DNA of 64,000 bases, from positions 81,408 through 145,407 of the forward strand of contig JBPBPL010000016.1 of NCBI GenBank assembly GCA_050954285.1, given 5' to 3'. A model generated the notes under the pieces. It saw only the letters and a list, made by a program, of their open reading frames with translations, did not search any database and was not told the DNA's origin. This stretch comes from Mucilaginibacter_A sp050954285. GTDB lineage: Bacteria > Bacteroidota > Bacteroidia > Sphingobacteriales > Sphingobacteriaceae. Below, in pieces: positions 52,557 through 60,739 of the stretch. The translations under genes and the position numbers were made by a program. The stretch's first letter is position 1. Each line of letters starts with the position of its first letter.

Positions 52557-53561
52557 TTAAGGTTGTCCGGCTCCGCCTGATGAGCCGTAGATTTGTCCGG
52601 TGGCATAACTGGCATCAGTTGCTGCAAGTTGTACATAGATAGAAGCAAGCTCTGCAGGCATCCCAGGTCGGCCCAAAGGTGCCCAGCTACCAAACAGTTG
52701 CTGCTTATCTGGTGTGGTTCCACCGCTAATCTGCAAGGCTGTCCATATTGGGCCCGGTGCAACGCCATTTACCCGGATGCCTTTAGGGGCAAGTTGTTTT
52801 GCTAGTGACTTTACATAATTCATGGTAGCAGCTTTTGTTTGCCCATAAGCATACAACCAGGGATCAGGATTATAGGCCTGCTCAGAAGTGGTGCCGATAA
52901 TAGCAGAACCTGGTTGTAAGTGTGGTAGTGCCTCACGGATGATCCAAAAAGGTGCATAAATATTTGTTTTCATAGTTGCATCGAATTCTTCGCTGGTAAT
53001 GTCCAAAATAGAGCTAATGGCCTGTTGTCTACCAGCATTACTAACAATAATATCTAAGCCACCTAATTCTGAAAGCGCTTTTTGTACCAGTTGTTTACAA
53101 AAAGCTTCGTCGCGCAGGTCACCGGGAATGGCCACCGCTTTACGGCCTTCTTTTTTAATGAGGGCAATCACTTCACGGGCATCCTGCTCTTCAGATGGAT
53201 AATAGTTAATCGCTACATCTGCTCCTTCACGGGCGTAGGCAATGGCCGCCGCCCGTCCCATACCGGAATCGCCACCAGTAATCAGCGCTTTTCTTCCGGA
53301 TAGCCTCCCAGAGCCTTTATAACTCGTCTCACCGCAGTCAGGTACCGGATCCATCTTACTTTGTAAACCCGGCCAGGGCTGAGGCTGGCTTTTGAAGGGT
53401 GGCTTAGGATATTTATTTCTTGGGTCTTCAAATTTAGGAGGAACTGATAACTGCAGTCCATCAGTGGATGCAGCCAGTACCGGTGAAGTAGCCATAGCCG
53501 CTAGAGCCGTACCTAAGCTGGCTACTACCTGCCGCCGGGTAATTTTATTGTCTTCGTTCAT
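52557..53561 (-). CDS. Exported short-chain dehydrogenase (YghA-like)
   Basis: A 334-residue SDR with a Tat leader (ITRRQVVASLGTALAAMATS, then PVLAAS). An ordered spacer (SKMDPVPDCGETSYKGSGRL) precedes the SDR core with TGGDSGMGRAAAIAYAREG, SNAGRQQ, an YGQTKAA catalytic Tyr/Lys and RVNGVAPGPIWTAL. This layout matches YghA/general stress 39-type SDRs. The ATG at 53561 is preferred because only from there is the twin-Arg leader N-terminal; the frame extends to 53597 without adding sense. Confidence 0.87.
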   Translation of the reverse strand: MNEDNKITRRQVVASLGTALAAMATSPVLAASTDGLQLSVPPKFEDPRNKYPKPPFKSQPQPWPGLQSKMDPVPDCGETSYKGSGRLSGRKALITGGDSGMGRAAAIAYAREGADVAINYYPSEEQDAREVIALIKKEGRKAVAIPGDLRDEAFCKQLVQKALSELGGLDIIVSNAGRQQAISSILDITSEEFDATMKTNIYAPFWIIREALPHLQPGSAIIGTTSEQAYNPDPWLYAYGQTKAATMNYVKSLAKQLAPKGIRVNGVAPGPIWTALQISGGTTPDKQQLFGSWAPLGRPGMPAELASIYVQLAATDASYATGQIYGSSGGAGQP

Positions 53562-53661
53562 CGTAAGTTGTAATTTATTAAATAACCCAACAACCAAGAG
53601 TTAAGTTTGAGTGGTTTTCTTTTAAACTTGATTTTTCCTCTTAGCCAGTTAAAAAACTATA

Positions 53662-53692
53662 CAACCTTATTAATCAATAGTTAATAAGGTTG
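53662..53692. repeat. 12-bp perfect inverted repeat upstream of the SDR operon
   Basis: CAACCTTATTAA (53662-53673) and TTAATAAGGTTG (53681-53692) with a 7-bp spacer, about 100 bp upstream of the SDR start. It could be a regulator-binding site for the 50.7-53.6 kb genes. Confidence 0.6.
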
Positions 53693-53978
53693 GTATAATA
53701 AATTTCATTTGCGATCAATTATTCAAGGTATAGTTTGCATCGTGTACGAAAGGAAGGGCATTTATAGATGCGTGGCACCGTTATGAGCAATGTGCAATAG
53801 ATGAACTTTTATGTCTTCTATTGTTTATAATATATAAAAGAGAATATAATGAGAAAATAGGATATGCTTGGTTCGATATCCCAAAATAAATTATTTTGAT
53901 GGAAAATGAATATCGAACTGCTCGACTGAATAGAGTAGCCTTGTCAAAATATTAAATTAACAAAAAGTTAAAAAAAAC

Positions 53979-54009
53979 GGGAAAGAACGTAATTTATTAC
54001 GTCTTTCCC
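53979..54009 (-). terminator. Terminator oriented on the minus strand
   Basis: GGGAAAGAACGTAAT pairs with ATTACGTCTTTCCC (one bulged A). On the minus strand the stem is followed by a T-run (A-tract at 53971-53977). It is correctly placed to have ended the decayed VOC gene at 54125-54480. Confidence 0.75.
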
Positions 54010-54124
54010 AATGCTGAAAATGTAGTATTTGAATTGCTTTACTAGTTTATCTTGGGGTAAAAACTATTGTAACTGTAGTAAAATTACAACTTGATTGCCA
54101 TCTACGACGAAATATTGACCGAAT

Positions 54125-54480
54125 TTAGTAAAACTGCGTGAATCTTAGAAGCGCACCTGACGGTTCCATAATCATATTCCGCACCCCAACTATTCTGGCT
54201 AATTGGATGCACTTGTACACCAGGATATTTGTTATTAAGCTCAAGCTTTTATAATTCTTCGTAGCACTGGTTTATATTATTTACTAGTAGGGAAAGCCTG
54301 GTATTCTCAAACCAGTAATTTACGTAATAATCCTGAAGATAGAAGCTAAGTTTGTTATGCAGAAATAGTGATAAGGTAGGAGTAATGGCTGTTTCTTCAA
54401 AGCCAAGATCATTATAAAAAAACGAGAAATGTTAAAATTTTTGGCTTCAACAAAACGCCTGATTGAATTTATCTCAAATT
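54125..54480 (-). pseudogene. Decayed VOC (glyoxalase/bleomycin-resistance) family gene
   Basis: Translation on the minus strand gives RRFVEAKNFNISRFF, then after a frameshift YNDLGFEETAITPTLSLFLH, LSFYLQDYYVNYWFENTR, a stop codon in the middle of YEEL*KLELNNKYPGVQVHP, NSWGAEYD, and after another frameshift PSGALLRFTQFY and a stop at 54125-54127. The order DLGF, FYLQDYYV, WG, DPSG-like and Phe end matches VOC-superfamily proteins. Two frameshifts and one stop make it non-functional. A matching terminator lies downstream. No intact gene is supported between 53562 and 54120. Confidence 0.7.
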
Positions 54481-54636
54481 TTATACTTGCTAAATTAAAA
54501 AATCTAATGCAGAAGACTATTATTCACTTGAAAATGAGAAGGTTGCATCTGAATAATGGAATTTGATAACTATTTGCCTCACTTTCCTTCCCACTTTTCT
54601 ACTTAGAGCGAGAAAGGAAACCTCAGCTCATAGCCT

Positions 54637-55086
54637 TTGTGGCATATAGGGCCATTCAAGCCCAATCAGGAAACATGGAATTCCGCTTTCCTATACTCAT
54701 CAAAACAAAAGGTACAGGGAATCGATTTTAAGCCAAAATGGTTTCCGGTGATTTATGCCTCATACAAAAAGCCCGGTTTAAGCGTAGTTGAACTGGCAGT
54801 AGAGATCGGTTATGCACACCCATCTACGATTACGTTACTGAGAGAGCTGGAGAAAGTCAAGTTGGTCAATTCAAAAACTCATAGCATAAGACGGACGAAC
54901 GGAAAAGGCTTTTATATCTTAGTAAAAAGGGAAATATGCTTGTAGATCAGATACAACCGGTGTGGAAAATTCTTACAGATGCCGTCATTGAGCTGATTGA
55001 TACGGAAAAATAATTTAATGAAAGCCATTGTTGATGTTGAAAATCGAATCAGAGAAAAAAGCTTCTATGAAAGGGCCAATAGTTAG
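54637..55086 (+). pseudogene. Decayed MarR-family regulator gene
   Basis: An open frame contains QGIDFKPKWFPVIYASYKKP, LSVVELAVEIGYAHPSTIT and LLRELEKVKLVNSKTH, the winged-helix core of MarR-type regulators, but stops at 54943-54945. The remainder continues in shifted frames: MLVDQIQPVWKILTDAVIEL (54936-55013) and MKAIVDVENRIREKSFYERA (55018-55086). The N-terminal helices are also out of frame, and there is no ATG at the head. It is therefore a frameshifted relic. Confidence 0.7.
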
Positions 55087-55111
55087 ATGACGCCCGGCTT
55101 TTTCTAAATGT

Positions 55112-56650
55112 CTAATGATCATTTCCCACCAGATCCAAATGATATTCCTGAATTTTTGCCGGATTTTCCGGCGTTAATGTGAATGCTATTTTTATCGATG
55201 CTTTTTCGCCATGCAAAATAAAATAACCGCGCAACTGGTTTTCCGGCACAAAATCTCCAACGGAAACAATTTTACCGGCTTGCGCAAAAGCACTGGCAGC
55301 CTCCGTTTTTAGTTTTTCGGGGAAATAATCCAGCCAGAAATTAGCTGCAAAAATTCCGCTTGACTGAACGTCTTTAAAATCAGGCAGCAGTTTAACCAGT
55401 TCATTTTTACGCTGATTTAAAATAGCAGCAGTTTGCAATTGCCGCACCTGTATCCCCGAAAGGGCCAGCAAAGTATCCAGCACCATTTTATTTGCCGCGC
55501 CGGCATTGGCGTAGGTAAGGTTGGCAAACGCCACTACGCCGATGCCATATTCGGGCATAATGCGCCACTGGCTGCCGAAACCAGGCAATCCGCCACTGTG
55601 ACCGATGTAAATTTTATTCTCGCAATCCTTCGTCCAGCCCAAACCGTAAGCATACGCAGAAACGGTTGGACAAAGCTTGCCGTTGGTTAAAGTTGCGGTT
55701 GGGCTGAGGGCGGAAACATCCCAGGGATACTGCATTTCGCGGATCGAGCTTCTTTTAACAGGATAAATTTCGGCACCATCGCGCGGCGGCCAGGCACCCA
55801 GATGAATGGCCATGTACTTGCCAAAATCCTCTATCGTGGTAATCATGCCGCCCATGGCACCGTAAGAACCGTCGTGCAGCAGCGGCTGCTCTACCCATTT
55901 TTCGTTCAGCCAGCGGTAACCATGCGCCAGCTGATTGGGCGGCACTTGGGCATATTCCCAGTAAGTATGCGTCATGCCCAACGGCTTCAAAATATTATCG
56001 GTAATGTACTGCTCATACGTTTTGCCCGAAACTTTTTTGATGATGTAACCCAGCGTGGCAAAACCCAGATTACTGTATTCGTAACCCAAACCAGGGTTAT
56101 GCGAAAATGAAATACCTTTTTTATACAGATCAAGCAACTGCTGATCTGTATCGGCCAGCTGACGATCGCCCCAGGGATTATCCTCTGGAAAGCCGGCCGA
56201 ATGCGACAACAAATTGCGGATGGTGATTTCCGAAGCATCCGAAGTTAAATACTTTAAACCCTTCATTTCCGGAATGTATTTGCTGGCCGGATCATCCAGT
56301 TTCAGCTTGCCTTCGTCGCGCAGCTTTAAAATGGCCATTGCCGTAAAACTTTTAGTCATGGAGGCAATCCGGAAATCAGAATTGGCGGTGGCCGGCGTTT
56401 TCTTCTCCAGATCCGTATAACCCGTGTTGCCGGTATGCACCAGTTTTCCATCCACCACAATGCCGTAAACCAATGCAGGATAATGGTTTTTCTCGGCATA
56501 ATCTTTATAAATCTGATCGATAACGGAAAAGGTAGCTTCTATTTTTTTTGCCCGATTTGGGTCGATAAAAACAGCAGGCCGATAATTTTGGGCAATGGAA
56601 ACAAGGCCACAAATTGAAAGCAAGGCAGTAAAAATAATTTTATAACTCAT
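55112..56650 (-). CDS. Secreted serine hydrolase, class C beta-lactamase-like
   Basis: A 512-residue exported protein of the beta-lactamase/D-alanyl-D-alanine carboxypeptidase family. Signal peptide MSYKIIFTALLSICGLVSIA. The catalytic SxxK is SMTK at about 97 (FRIASMTKSFTAMAIL), the YxN motif is YSN at about 190 (GYEYSNLGFATLGYI), and the HSGG segment (IGHSGGLPGFGSQW) stands for the third motif. A C-terminal domain of about 120 residues follows. It may be an esterase, peptidase or lactamase. The ATG at 56650 gives a proper signal; the in-frame ATG at 56671 adds only seven residues. Confidence 0.88.
   Translation of the reverse strand: MSYKIIFTALLSICGLVSIAQNYRPAVFIDPNRAKKIEATFSVIDQIYKDYAEKNHYPALVYGIVVDGKLVHTGNTGYTDLEKKTPATANSDFRIASMTKSFTAMAILKLRDEGKLKLDDPASKYIPEMKGLKYLTSDASEITIRNLLSHSAGFPEDNPWGDRQLADTDQQLLDLYKKGISFSHNPGLGYEYSNLGFATLGYIIKKVSGKTYEQYITDNILKPLGMTHTYWEYAQVPPNQLAHGYRWLNEKWVEQPLLHDGSYGAMGGMITTIEDFGKYMAIHLGAWPPRDGAEIYPVKRSSIREMQYPWDVSALSPTATLTNGKLCPTVSAYAYGLGWTKDCENKIYIGHSGGLPGFGSQWRIMPEYGIGVVAFANLTYANAGAANKMVLDTLLALSGIQVRQLQTAAILNQRKNELVKLLPDFKDVQSSGIFAANFWLDYFPEKLKTEAASAFAQAGKIVSVGDFVPENQLRGYFILHGEKASIKIAFTLTPENPAKIQEYHLDLVGNDH
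55746..55770 (+). repeat. Dispersed repeat copy inside the serine hydrolase gene
   Basis: GAGCTTCTTTTAACAGG then ATAAATTT matches the 25-bp consensus. On the coding strand it encodes the YPVKRSS segment. Confidence 0.5.
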
Positions 56651-56721
56651 AACAAATATATTTCTGATCACAAGCTACAAAAAAGTGGCATATGGTTCTG
56701 GTTTTTTTCGGAGAAAACCGG

Positions 56722-56745
56722 ATGCTGTTTTTATCGGTATAAATT
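56722..56745 (+). repeat. Dispersed repeat, CTGT subtype
   Basis: ATGCTGTTTTTATCGG then TATAAATT, a near-perfect full-length copy, lies 72 bp upstream of the serine hydrolase start. Confidence 0.7.
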
Positions 56746-56825
56746 TGGAAGCTTTTTGAGGAAGTTGCTTTGGCAAGATTAGCATAACCAGGGATACATT
56801 TTGTACAAACAAATATGAAATGCCA

Positions 56826-57156
56826 TCAATAAAAATGGTAACAGACTATTAAAGTATCCGCAGCTGGCATTGAATGCGCGGCTTCTACGGTAATTGCCCG
56901 CCAGTTATAATCATCTATAACGTTCAGCGTCCTAAACTTTCTTTTGTTCACCAGCACATCCCTCATAAAATCTACAGACCGCATTTAGGTACTGCAAGCG
57001 GTACCTTGTATTCTAGCGGGTACCCGTCTTTGTATTCTTTTGCGCCTATTAATACCCAGCAATAGATAAACACGGCGTAACCGTTTGTAATCAGATTCTT
57101 CATGTTCTGACTACTAAAATTAAAGACTTTTTGCCTTTCAAACAGCCCGAATTTTA
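56826..57156 (-). mobile_element. IS3-family transposase relic, minus strand
   Basis: From 57103 the minus strand reads MKNLITNGYAVFIYCW and later KEYKDGY, then shifts frame to VDFMRDVLVNKRKFRT and LNVIDDYNWRAITVEAAHSM, the DDE-domain core of IS3 OrfB, stopping at 56826-56828. The 50 bp upstream of the ATG (57104-57156) match those upstream of the OrfA fragment at 63680. It is an internally deleted IS3 copy. Confidence 0.75.
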
Positions 57157-57211
57157 GGAAGGATTACAGAGTGAAATAGAAAAAACCTCCTTTTAAACTA
57201 TACTATTTTTA

Positions 57212-57343
57212 AGGAAGTTTACATTAGCTGATGAATGGATAGAAGATTACAGGTATAAAATGCCATATGAAGCATTAGGTGGGTTAACGCCGTTCACTTT
57301 AAGCAGATTAAACAACTTAAACACAACTTTGAAAAACAAATAG
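57212..57343 (+). mobile_element. IS3-family OrfB C-terminal relic, plus strand
   Basis: RKFTLADEWIEDYRYKMPYE followed by ALGGLTPFTLSRLNN ends at a stop. This is the conserved end of IS3 OrfB, ADEWIxDYNxxRPHEALGG-type. It lies in opposite orientation to the relic at 56826-57156. The remaining 57344-57687 shows no recognisable gene. Confidence 0.75.
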
Positions 57344-57687
57344 TCTTTTAAATACTTGTCCGGAATAGGGAAGGTTACATGACAAGAACTGATTGGCTAA
57401 CTCGGTCTTAAGAATGTTGAAGTTGAGCAAACATCAAAATTTTGAAGCCCGTGTTCAAAAAGCGATTGAGAAAATCAGTCATTCTCAATACTTTTTAATT
57501 GTTGATTTACTTTCTGGTACTTGCCAATTAAATCATTTAAGTTATCAATCGATAGGATGAACCTAATTATCTGCGCTTACCAATTCGTTGTAGAAGTTAA
57601 TAATTTTGACGAAGAAACTGATGAAGAAAAAAAGATTGAGATTTTCATTTAGTGTAAAACCATATATCATTGCCTTAAATAAATACA

Positions 57688-58593
57688 ATGAAAGCGTCAT
57701 TTGTACTAGTTAATTACAACAGGAGAGACGAACTGCTAAACACATTATCCAGAACAAAGAAAATTATTGGGAATGCTACCGATTATGAGATAATAGTAGT
57801 GGATAATGCGTCAGTGGATGGCAGTGTGGAAGAAGTACAAGCAAATTTTCCAGATGTAATATTAATTCAAAATAATGTAAACACAGGGGCGCCTGCCTGG
57901 AATTTGGGATTTAAAAAAGCAACTGGTAAATATTTTATTATCATAGATGACGATAGTTATGTAGTATCGGGTTTGGAAGATGCACTTAACTATATGGAAA
58001 AAAATGAAGACATCGGTGTTTTGGCGTTAAACATTTTATCGGGTCCTTATACCAGTAAAGATTGGGGGTGGAAAGAAGGGCAAAATTTAGTAGGATTTAT
58101 CGGTTGTGGTGCCATATATCGAAAGGCTGTTTATGATAAAATTGGTGGCTACGCGGATTGGATGTTCCTTTATGTTAACGAATGGGATTTAGGACTTCGT
58201 GTTCTTGATGCCGGATACAGAGTTTCATTCTTTTCAGATTGCAAGGTGGTACACCGTACAAGTCACATCCACAGATCAAATAAACGCTTGCGGGTATTTT
58301 GTACCAAGCACGAAATGAGTTTAGTTCACAAATATTGCAGTACGGATAAAAGAAAATATATATGGCGAATTTTCTTAAATCATTTGAAACCAATTAGAGG
58401 CTTTCATTTTAAAGAAGTGTGGTATCATATTTTGGGTGTTAAAGAATTTTTTAAAATAAAAAACTCTTTAACTATTCAACCGGTTTGTCTGCTTACACAG
58501 AATCTTTTTGTAGAGTCGTTTGAACCTACCAGACCAGTTTTCTCCTTCATAAAAAGGGATTTAGCAAAAATGATAGGTACAAAAAATGTATAA
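57688..58593 (+). CDS. Family 2 glycosyltransferase, first of a tandem pair
   Basis: A 301-residue inverting GT-A glycosyltransferase, probably adding a sugar to a cell-surface polysaccharide at the inner membrane. Start SFVLVNYNRRDELLNTLSRT, NDP-binding IIVVDNASVDGS at about 33-44, metal-binding DDDS at about 87-90 in FIIIDDDSYVVSG, and the acceptor-side GCGAIYRK with NEWDLGLRV, the usual ED-type region. The C-terminal 100 residues are basic and amphipathic. It shares the same arrangement with the next gene. It lies upstream of Wzm/Wzt export genes. Confidence 0.93.
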   Translation: MKASFVLVNYNRRDELLNTLSRTKKIIGNATDYEIIVVDNASVDGSVEEVQANFPDVILIQNNVNTGAPAWNLGFKKATGKYFIIIDDDSYVVSGLEDALNYMEKNEDIGVLALNILSGPYTSKDWGWKEGQNLVGFIGCGAIYRKAVYDKIGGYADWMFLYVNEWDLGLRVLDAGYRVSFFSDCKVVHRTSHIHRSNKRLRVFCTKHEMSLVHKYCSTDKRKYIWRIFLNHLKPIRGFHFKEVWYHILGVKEFFKIKNSLTIQPVCLLTQNLFVESFEPTRPVFSFIKRDLAKMIGTKNV

Positions 58594-58633
58594 AAGGAAG
58601 AGCCTGTTTAAATTTTTATCAGCATAAATACTA

Positions 58634-58727
58634 ATGCTTCTTTTATGCCGGTAAATTTTGCTTTTGTATTTGACAATGAGTGCAAAATTGTAAAGTTCTG
58701 ATGCTTTTTAGGTGATAAAAGAAGCAT
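58634..58727. repeat. Inverted pair of the dispersed repeat between the two glycosyltransferases
   Basis: ATGCTTCTTTTATG then CCGGTAAATTTTGC (58634-58661) faces GATAAAAGAAGCAT (58714-58727). The inner TAAATTTTGC also pairs with GCAAAATTGTA. A partial third copy (TTTTTATCAGCATAAATA, 58612-58629) precedes it. Confidence 0.8.
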
Positions 58728-58786
58728 CTAAAATACATGCAACGAATTTTAAACAGAATTTAATAATTGATTTTTAATTCAACACA

Positions 58787-59659
58787 ATGCCACCAATAAA
58801 AATTTCATTTGTTATACTAAATTATAATCGTGAAAACGATTTATTAATAACTTTATCAGCAACAAAAAAGCTTTTGCACGGCAAAAGTGATTTTGAGATC
58901 ATTGTAGTAGACAATGCATCTTCGGATCATTCTGTGCAATCTGTTAAAGCATTTCATCCTGATGTTGTCGTTGTGCAACGTCATGTTAATAACGGTGTTG
59001 CGGGCTGGAATGACGGATTTGCACTGGCACGGGGATCCTATTTAGCTGTTTTAGATGATGATAGCAATATTGAAGATGGATTGGATAACGCTATAGAAAT
59101 TTTAGATAAAAATCCGGAAGTAGGCATTTTAGCTTTAAACATTATTGGTGGTGCATTTCCAACTGATTATTTAATTAATTTGAATGACAGTATTGATTTC
59201 ATAGGGTGCGGCGCAATTATACGAACGGACGTTTATAAAAAGATTGGTGGCTTTGCCGAATGGCTCTTCATTTATACGCACGAATGGGAGTACGCGATCC
59301 GATGTCTAAATGCCGGCTACAAAATACGGTATTGTGAAGACTGCCATGTAAATCATAGAACAAGTTCTATAAACAGAACATCCAAAAGGCTTAAAGTTTT
59401 TTCAATTAGAAACGAAATGGCCATCGTTTACAAATTTTTTGACAAAAGCACCCGCAAAAAATATGTCGCCAGGGTGTTCCTAAATCATCTGAAAACGCTT
59501 TCTACAGATGGTGTTAAAATGCTTCCACTGCACATTTCTGCGTTGAGGGAATTTTTTAAAATTAAAGATACTTTAGAATATACGCCTGTTACAAAAGAGA
59601 TACAAGATTACTATACCATAAGGAATTGGGCAACGCGCAGATTCTACAAAATTGTTTAA
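58787..59659 (+). CDS. Family 2 glycosyltransferase, second of a tandem pair
   Basis: A 290-residue GT-A glycosyltransferase, paralogous to the preceding gene. SFVILNYNRENDLLITLSAT, IIVVDNASSDHSVQS, DDDSNIEDG at about 90, GCGAIIRTDVYKKIGGFA, and HEWEYAIRCLNAGYKIRY. The final 60 residues differ from its partner, so the acceptor is probably different. Its start is 128 bp after the repeat pair-bearing gap begins. Confidence 0.93.
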   Translation: MPPIKISFVILNYNRENDLLITLSATKKLLHGKSDFEIIVVDNASSDHSVQSVKAFHPDVVVVQRHVNNGVAGWNDGFALARGSYLAVLDDDSNIEDGLDNAIEILDKNPEVGILALNIIGGAFPTDYLINLNDSIDFIGCGAIIRTDVYKKIGGFAEWLFIYTHEWEYAIRCLNAGYKIRYCEDCHVNHRTSSINRTSKRLKVFSIRNEMAIVYKFFDKSTRKKYVARVFLNHLKTLSTDGVKMLPLHISALREFFKIKDTLEYTPVTKEIQDYYTIRNWATRRFYKIV

Positions 59660-59880
59660 AATCAGTTGATCCTTGTAAGTCTGATCCGCAACTTCATTTG
59701 AATAAAAAATATAGTTGTAATAAATTAATCAGTTTAACGGGTTTATTTAAACAACTACATTTTAAAATCGATAGAAGGCCTCCTCGTGCCGATCAATTTA
59801 TCACCATAAAATGCAATTAAATTATCAGAAGTATCGTCACTAATTTACCTACAGCTGATAGTTACTTTAAACCCTAACAA

Positions 59881-60729
59881 ATGGACAAATCGAAAAAAAA
59901 GCACTGGGAAATTTTGTCACAAACGTCTTTATTTGATTTGAGGTTGAAAGAAATCATTGAATATCAGGATCTCTTATGGCTGTTAGTAAAACGTGATTTT
60001 GTATCGTTTTATAAACAAACTATCCTTGGCCCGTTATGGTTTTTTTTACAGCCAATATTTACAGTAGTAATGTTCTCATTAATTTTTGGAGGAGTTGCCG
60101 GCATTCCTACCGATGGTATCCCAAAACCCCTATTCTATTTGGCTGGCGTAATACTGTGGAATTATTTTTCAGATTGTTTAATAAAAACATCTACTGTTTT
60201 TAGAGACAATGCTTCAATTTTTGGTAAGGTTTATTTTCCAAGGCTGATAATGGCTTTTAGTATTATTTTTTCGAACCTGATACGTTTTGCAGTTCAGTTT
60301 TCACTGTTTCTGATATTAATGGCGTATTATTATTTTACAGGTGGCGTATTTCACATCACCCGGTATATTTTATTATTTCCTATTTTACTAATTTTAATGG
60401 CCTGCTTAGGTCTGGGGTTGGGTATCATCATTTCTGCATTAACTATAAAGTACCGGGACTTTGCTTATCTCATAAGTTTTGGTGTGCCGCTTATTATGTA
60501 CTCATCAACTGTTGCCTATCCGCTATCGGCAGCGCCTTTAAAATTTTTTAACATTATAAAGTTTAATCCTCTTACATCAATAATAGAAGCCTTTAGAGTC
60601 GGGTTTTTAGGTGCCGGTTCTTTATCATGGAATTTACTGGGATATACGACGGTATTAACTGCATTAATATTAATTATTGGCATTTTAACATTTAATAAAG
60701 TACAAAAAAACTTTGTAGATACTGTTTAG
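59881..60729 (+). CDS. wzm: Polysaccharide ABC exporter, permease subunit (Wzm-like)
   Basis: A 282-residue inner-membrane permease of the ABC-2 type that exports lipid-linked polysaccharide. The N-terminal cytoplasmic SLFDLRLKEIIEYQDLLWLL and KRDFVSFYKQTILGPLWFFL are signature segments of Wzm/TagG-like permeases, followed by about six transmembrane helices. The stop at 60729 is 11 bp before the ATPase ATG, so the two are cotranscribed. Whether the cargo is O-antigen or capsule cannot be decided. Confidence 0.92.
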   Translation: MDKSKKKHWEILSQTSLFDLRLKEIIEYQDLLWLLVKRDFVSFYKQTILGPLWFFLQPIFTVVMFSLIFGGVAGIPTDGIPKPLFYLAGVILWNYFSDCLIKTSTVFRDNASIFGKVYFPRLIMAFSIIFSNLIRFAVQFSLFLILMAYYYFTGGVFHITRYILLFPILLILMACLGLGLGIIISALTIKYRDFAYLISFGVPLIMYSSTVAYPLSAAPLKFFNIIKFNPLTSIIEAFRVGFLGAGSLSWNLLGYTTVLTALILIIGILTFNKVQKNFVDTV

Positions 60730-60739
60730 AATTTATTTG

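Noticed and set aside
4748..58727. Interpreting the dispersed repeats as a CRISPR array
   Set aside because: Copies are kilobases apart, lie in both orientations and have no regular spacers.
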